Positions 60,529 to 64,000 of a stretch of 64,000 nt of DNA are shown piece by piece. The stretch is taken from the NCBI GenBank assembly GCA_018242625.1, contig JAFEBO010000001.1, forward strand, positions 62,001-126,000, given 5' to 3'. The notes beneath the pieces were generated by a model. That model was not told the DNA's origin, ran no database searches, and saw only the letters and a program-made list of their open reading frames with translations. Position numbers and translations under genes: made by a program. The stretch is from Planctomycetota bacterium (GTDB taxonomy: Bacteria > Planctomycetota > Phycisphaerae > Phycisphaerales > UBA1924). Position 1 is the first letter of the stretch. Each line of letters begins with the position of its first letter.

Positions 60529-61698
60529 ATGGCGGGAATCAAAGCCAGAGACTGTACAAACCAATCGGTTGGGCGGATGAACACACTCGGGCTGAGCGTG
60601 CCGGAACTCGCGGCGCTGCTCAAAAGGCTCGATGATGCCGAGGCCGCAAGCGCCGCGGCGTCCAAGTCACGTCGCTTCAAGCGGCGCCAGCTCCGCCTCT
60701 CCGCGCTGCAGATGGACGTGCACCACTCCGGCGGCATTGCCTCGTCGCTCAGCGTCGTCTGCCGCAACATCTCCAGCGGCGGCTCCGCCGTGCTGCACAA
60801 CTCGTTCATGCACAGCGGCACACGCGTTGTTCTCAATTTCCGTCACGCCACCCGAGGCACCGTGGGCGTGGCCGGAAAGATCGCCCACTGCGCTCACGTC
60901 CAGGGATGCATCCATCAGCTCGGCATCAAGTTTGACCACCCGGTCAAGCCCGCCGAATTCGTCCAGCTCGACCAGCTCGACGACTGGTTCACGCTCGAGA
61001 ACGTGAAGGACGAAGAGATGCGGGGGTGCATCGTTCTCGCGGGAACCAGCCCCATGGAACAGCGGCTGATCCAGAGCTTCCTCAAAGGGACCGATGTGCG
61101 GCTCCGCTGCGCCGCCAACCAGACCGAAGCCATGAACTTCGCGGGCGAGGGCGCCGACATCGTTGTCATCGACCCAGACCAGAAGAACATAGATCTGAAA
61201 TCCACCATCCGCGCCTTCGAGGAGGGCGGGCTGGCCATGCCGATCGTGGTCGTGACCTCGCGCGGTCCCGACGAGCGGAGAAAGATCCTCACCGAACTCC
61301 GCCCCGCGGCGGTCCTCGCCAAGCCGCTTTCCCGCGACATTTTCGCGCGGGCACTGGCCGAGTTCCTGATCGTGGGCGGCTCGGCCGCAGTCGCGGTCAG
61401 CTCCATCCAGCCGGGAGAGGAAAAGGCCGCGCTCGTCCCCGAATTCGTCCGCAGTCTCAACGCCTCGAGCGCCGACCTGCGCGACCTGCTCGAACGCCGC
61501 GACCTCGACGCGACGCAGGCCATCTGCGCACAGATCGCAAGCGCCGCGGGATCCATGGGCTTTGCGGGGATCGGGGCCATGGCCGAACAGGCAGAACGAT
61601 CGCTCACGCAGACCCGTTCGGTTGAGTCATCGCGCGCGGTCCTGCAGCGGCTCATCAGCGCCTGCGAGAGCGCTCAACCGGCCCGGAAAGCGGGCTAG
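60529..61698 (+). CDS. PilZ / receiver-like / HPt-like protein (copy 1)
   Basis: A 389-residue cytoplasmic protein. A PilZ domain (about 45-150) has RRxxR-type basic residues near KSRRFKRRQLR and CRNISSGGSAVL for the (D/N)xSxxG motif, so it may bind c-di-GMP. A receiver-like domain follows (about 165-285; the Asp near residue 215 is in VVIDPDQ, the Lys in LAKPL), but the acidic pair at its start is lost (VLAGTSP). The last 80 residues look like an HPt bundle, yet AICAQIASAAGSMGF has no His. So it probably senses c-di-GMP and signals without a normal phosphorelay. Its paralog follows. Confidence 0.7.
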   Translation: MAGIKARDCTNQSVGRMNTLGLSVPELAALLKRLDDAEAASAAASKSRRFKRRQLRLSALQMDVHHSGGIASSLSVVCRNISSGGSAVLHNSFMHSGTRVVLNFRHATRGTVGVAGKIAHCAHVQGCIHQLGIKFDHPVKPAEFVQLDQLDDWFTLENVKDEEMRGCIVLAGTSPMEQRLIQSFLKGTDVRLRCAANQTEAMNFAGEGADIVVIDPDQKNIDLKSTIRAFEEGGLAMPIVVVTSRGPDERRKILTELRPAAVLAKPLSRDIFARALAEFLIVGGSAAVAVSSIQPGEEKAALVPEFVRSLNASSADLRDLLERRDLDATQAICAQIASAAGSMGFAGIGAMAEQAERSLTQTRSVESSRAVLQRLISACESAQPARKAG

Positions 61699-61750
61699 AG
61701 GCGGTGTTCAAGGGCTCGGTTTCTCGATTGCGGGGGAGAAAGTTCGATTC

Positions 61751-62935
61751 ATGACCACCGGCAGAGACAATTCGTTCATGGGCGCCCGCGCCAACCGCTC
61801 CGAGGATTCCGCTGGCGGCAGACGTAACACGCTCGGCCTCGACATCGAGGGCGTCAAGGCCCTCGCAAGCCGCCTCGACTCGCTCGACGTCCGTCCCGGC
61901 GGCGAACTCAAGCGCGACTTTGTCCGCTGGCCATTCCGCCACGAGCGGGTGCGCATCCAGATCGATCAGCCGGGCGGCTCGCAGCTCATGCTCCGCCTGG
62001 CCTGCCGGAACATCTCTCGCGGCGGCATCTCCCTCTTTCACAGCTGCTACCTCCACGAGCGCGGGCGATGCACAACATGGCTCCCCCACCCGCAGAAAGG
62101 CGAGGTCGGCATCTTCGGCACGCTCGTCCGGTGCAAGCACCGCGGCGGGATCGTCCACGAGCTCGGCGTCCGCTTCGACAAGCCGATCGACGCCCGCGAA
62201 TATGTATCGCTCGACGCCGGCTCCGAAATCTTCAGCCAGGAACGCGTGACGGCCGAGTCGCTTTGCGGCACGCTCCTGCTCGTCGAGCCCGATGAGCAGC
62301 AGCAGCGCCTGATGCGACACTTCCTGCGGGAAACCAAGATCCGCCTGCGCTGCGTCGCCTCGCAGACCGAAGCGCTGGCCGCACTCCGCGAGCCGATGGA
62401 CCTCATCTTCACCAACTCCGTCCTCCCCGACGGCAGCGGCACGGAACTGGTTTCGGCGATCCGCGCCGTCGGCGTGCGGAGCCCGGTCGTCGTCATCACG
62501 CCCGACGCAACCCGGCGATCGCGCCTCGAGGCCCGCGGATCGGTGTGCGACGGAGTCCTGGGAAAGCCGCTCTCGTGCGACCGCGTGCTCCGCGCCGTCG
62601 CGGAATTTCTCGGAGGCCCCGGCCGATCCGCGCTCGGACGCTCCTCGACCAGCATCGGCGCGAACGATCCCGGGGCGGATGTCGTCCCCGAGTTCATCGA
62701 GCAGCTGCACCAGAGCGCCGGCGAAATGCGCGAAGCCATCGAAAAGGACGATGCGACGGCGTGCGAGCGCCTCTGCATGATGATCATCGGCGCCGCTCCC
62801 GCCCTGGGATTTGCATCCATCGTGCCTCCGGCCGAGAGAGCCGTGCAGATGCTCCAGTGGACCAAGAGCGCCAAGGAATCCGCCGTCGTCCTCGCCGATG
62901 TGATCAGCATCTGCGAGCAGGCACGCGCCGCCTGA
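61751..62935 (+). CDS. PilZ / pseudo-receiver / HPt-like protein (copy 2)
   Basis: A 394-residue paralog of the preceding protein with the same three-part layout. PilZ: FRHERVRIQIDQ and CRNISRGGISLFHS. Receiver-like: LLLVEPDEQQQRLM keeps acidic residues at its start, but the phosphorylation-site Asp is replaced by Asn (FTNSVLPDGSG, about 222); VVITPD and LGKPLS remain. HPt-like end: CMMIIGAAPALGF again has no His. The two copies thus lost different receiver residues. The ATG at 61751 has a GGGGAGAAAG site and lies 52 bases after copy 1. Confidence 0.7.
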   Translation: MTTGRDNSFMGARANRSEDSAGGRRNTLGLDIEGVKALASRLDSLDVRPGGELKRDFVRWPFRHERVRIQIDQPGGSQLMLRLACRNISRGGISLFHSCYLHERGRCTTWLPHPQKGEVGIFGTLVRCKHRGGIVHELGVRFDKPIDAREYVSLDAGSEIFSQERVTAESLCGTLLLVEPDEQQQRLMRHFLRETKIRLRCVASQTEALAALREPMDLIFTNSVLPDGSGTELVSAIRAVGVRSPVVVITPDATRRSRLEARGSVCDGVLGKPLSCDRVLRAVAEFLGGPGRSALGRSSTSIGANDPGADVVPEFIEQLHQSAGEMREAIEKDDATACERLCMMIIGAAPALGFASIVPPAERAVQMLQWTKSAKESAVVLADVISICEQARAA

Positions 62936-62941
62936 ACCCTC

Positions 62942-62947
62942 TACGCT
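62942..62947 (+). promoter_or_regulatory. -10-like TACGCT, leaderless start for EVE gene
   Basis: TACGCT, 6 nt before the GTG at 62954. Confidence 0.55.
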
Positions 62948-62953
62948 CCGGGC

Positions 62954-63379
62954 GTGCAAACTTTCTTGCTGAAGACCGAGCCCGGCACCTACTCCTACTC
63001 CGACCTCGAGCGCGAAGGACGCACCCGCTGGACGGGCATCACCAATCCCGCCGCGCTGAAAGCGCTGCGGGCGGCACGCAAGGGCGACGCCGCGTTCATC
63101 TATCACACCGGCAACGAGAAGGCCATCGTCGGCATCGCGACCATCGTGAAGGGCGCATATCCCGACCCCGAAAAGCCAGGCGTGACTGTCGCCGGAGAAA
63201 CGAAGTTTCCGGTCATAGACCTTGCCCCCGCGCGCAAGGCGGCCAAGCCCCTCTCGCTCGCCGAGATCCGGGCCGATGAAAGGTTCGCCGATCTTCCGCT
63301 TCTGCGGCAATCACGCCTGAGCGCGATGATCCTGCCGCCCAAAGAGGCCGAACTGATCCGGAAACTGACCCGGCTCTAA
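62954..63379 (+). CDS. EVE domain protein
   Basis: A 141-residue EVE (PUA-like) protein. FLLKTEPGTYSYSDLEREG and TRWTGITNPAALKALRAARK are the diagnostic opening, followed by GDAAFIYHTGNEKAIVGIA. EVE proteins bind modified bases in DNA or RNA. The GTG start has a TACGCT hexamer 6 nt upstream and matches the family start closely. Confidence 0.92.
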   Translation: MQTFLLKTEPGTYSYSDLEREGRTRWTGITNPAALKALRAARKGDAAFIYHTGNEKAIVGIATIVKGAYPDPEKPGVTVAGETKFPVIDLAPARKAAKPLSLAEIRADERFADLPLLRQSRLSAMILPPKEAELIRKLTRL

Positions 63380-63429
63380 GCGGACCATCCCGGTTCTCTT
63401 TCCGAGAAGCCCGCCTCCAGAATCGAAAG

Positions 63430-63504
63430 GGTGGCCAACGGGACTCGAACCCGCGACCCCGAGGATCACAACCTCGTGCTCTAACCAACTGAGCTATGGC
63501 CACC
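63430..63504 (-). tRNA. tRNA-His (anticodon GUG)
   Basis: A full cloverleaf on the minus strand: acceptor stem GTGGCCA with TGGCCAC, T8 and A9, D-loop with GTTGG, anticodon stem CGAGG with CCTCG and loop TTGTGAT (anticodon GTG), T-loop GGTTCGAGTCC. The extra 5' G (-1) and a C at position 73, both typical of tRNA-His, are encoded. CCA is not encoded. Confidence 0.97.
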
Positions 63505-63568
63505 ATCGCGCGGCAAATACGTCCGCGGGAGGTAAGTCTATGGCGCGGCCGCTCCGGACTCCACCGCC

Positions 63569-64000
63569 CTAGCTTTTCAGGCCCTTCCTGGCGCCGGCCA
63601 CGTCGACGCCGCCGGTGAACTTGGGCACCGCCGCCTTGTCGTTGAAATACTCAAGAATCCAGCCCAGTTCTCCGGTCCGGTACATCGATACGAACATCTC
63701 GACCGTGCCCGGGCAATATCGCGTCCGGATTCCAGCCTCCAGTTCGGCGATCGCCTTTTCCGCCGCGCCCGCGCCCGTCTCCTTGCGATACGGCCGGATG
63801 CTCGTCATAGCGTCGAATGAATCGATCACGGCAAAGTAGCGGGCCGCAACGGGAATCTGATCCCCCGTCAACCGATCCGGATATCCAAGCCCGTCAAACC
63901 TCTCGTGATGGTGACGCACCAGATCGAGCACGACCGGATCGTCCTCGCCCATACGGATCAGGCGTTCGTGCCCGAGCGTCGTGTGGGTCTTCATGATCTC
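63569..64000 (-). CDS. HD-GYP domain protein, 5' part beyond window edge
   Basis: The C-terminal 144 codons of a gene that continues past the right edge. THTTLGHERLIRMGEDDPVV and RHHHERFDGLGYPDRLTG hold the HHExxDGxGYP (GYP) motif of HD-GYP c-di-GMP phosphodiesterases; ARYFAVIDSFDAMTSIRPYR and CPGTVEMFVS follow, as in the family. The HD dyad and any sensor domain are outside. The last 35 residues (AAVPKFTGGVDVAGARKG) are a tail. It would degrade c-di-GMP and so may oppose the PilZ proteins nearby. Confidence 0.88.
   Translation of the reverse strand, partial: EIMKTHTTLGHERLIRMGEDDPVVLDLVRHHHERFDGLGYPDRLTGDQIPVAARYFAVIDSFDAMTSIRPYRKETGAGAAEKAIAELEAGIRTRYCPGTVEMFVSMYRTGELGWILEYFNDKAAVPKFTGGVDVAGARKGLKS

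Noticed and set aside
58864..60564. A 566-codon open frame on the minus strand
   Set aside because: Antisense to gyrB.
61655..63310. A 551-codon open frame on the minus strand
   Set aside because: Antisense to the second PilZ protein and the EVE gene, both of which show family motifs.
1..64000. CRISPR arrays, insertion sequences, prophage and restriction systems
   Set aside because: No regularly spaced repeats, no transposase or integrase, and no phage structural genes were seen in any frame.

Overview
The window is GC-rich DNA with dense coding on both strands. It most probably comes from a planctomycete of the class Phycisphaerae. The evidence is four secreted proteins ending in a PEP-CTERM-type tail (VPAPG/VPAPA, a hydrophobic stretch, then RRRR), two proteins with duplicated dockerin-like Ca-binding C-termini, two large Ser/Thr kinases, short zinc-ribbon membrane proteins, and a GyrB with a large TOPRIM insertion. 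No phage, insertion sequence, CRISPR array or rRNA operon was seen. The species cannot be named from the sequence alone.

Layout. 1-9.4 kb: a lipoprotein cut by the window edge, PEP-CTERM proteins, a CYTH-like and a FUSC-like protein, an SRPBCC protein, then a TetR regulator divergent from a small Cys-containing protein and an MddA-type methanethiol S-methyltransferase. 9.4-15.4 kb is the most unusual part: a dockerin-tailed secreted protein, a secreted protein that fuses an MbnP-like copper-protein domain to an MbnH-like di-heme peroxidase, a YHYH-domain protein with the same dockerin-like tail, and an ECF sigma factor overlapping a one-pass membrane protein. 15.4-20.4 kb: a PEP-CTERM protein, a DUF1801 protein, an APC permease and a semialdehyde dehydrogenase. 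20.5-32.9 kb is mainly housekeeping: FtsK, dihydropteroate synthase, thioredoxin, a Gfo/Idh/MocA oxidoreductase, an S1-domain protein, dUTPase, a cupin and a PabA/TrpG amidotransferase. 32.9-46.3 kb: MutS, alpha-glucan phosphorylase, a kinase-CHASE2 receptor with a lipoprotein, nitroreductase, DUF58, a 3D-domain protein, HtpX and a second kinase. 46.5-57.4 kb: IF-3, an LTxxQ-like exported protein, two tandem cytochrome b562-like proteins, a TPR-YggX fusion, PyrD, acyltransferase, RarA, 5-formyl-THF cyclo-ligase, a LysM-L,D-transpeptidase and a membrane protein. 57.6-64 kb: GyrB, two tandem PilZ/receiver-like/HPt-like proteins, an EVE protein, tRNA-His and the end of an HD-GYP protein.

Links between genes. 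FolP, PabA/TrpG and 5-formyl-THF cyclo-ligase all touch folate metabolism. MutS, RarA, dUTPase, FtsK and GyrB serve genome maintenance. The 9.5-15.4 kb block may be a secreted copper/heme surface module with its own ECF sigma factor. The tandem PilZ proteins and the HD-GYP protein suggest c-di-GMP signalling.

Fifteen genes have a TANNNT -10-like hexamer only 5-7 nt before the start codon. This places the transcription start at or next to the start codon and predicts many leaderless mRNAs. The pattern also helped choose several GTG starts. Other genes, notably the secreted ones, have ordinary Shine-Dalgarno leaders.
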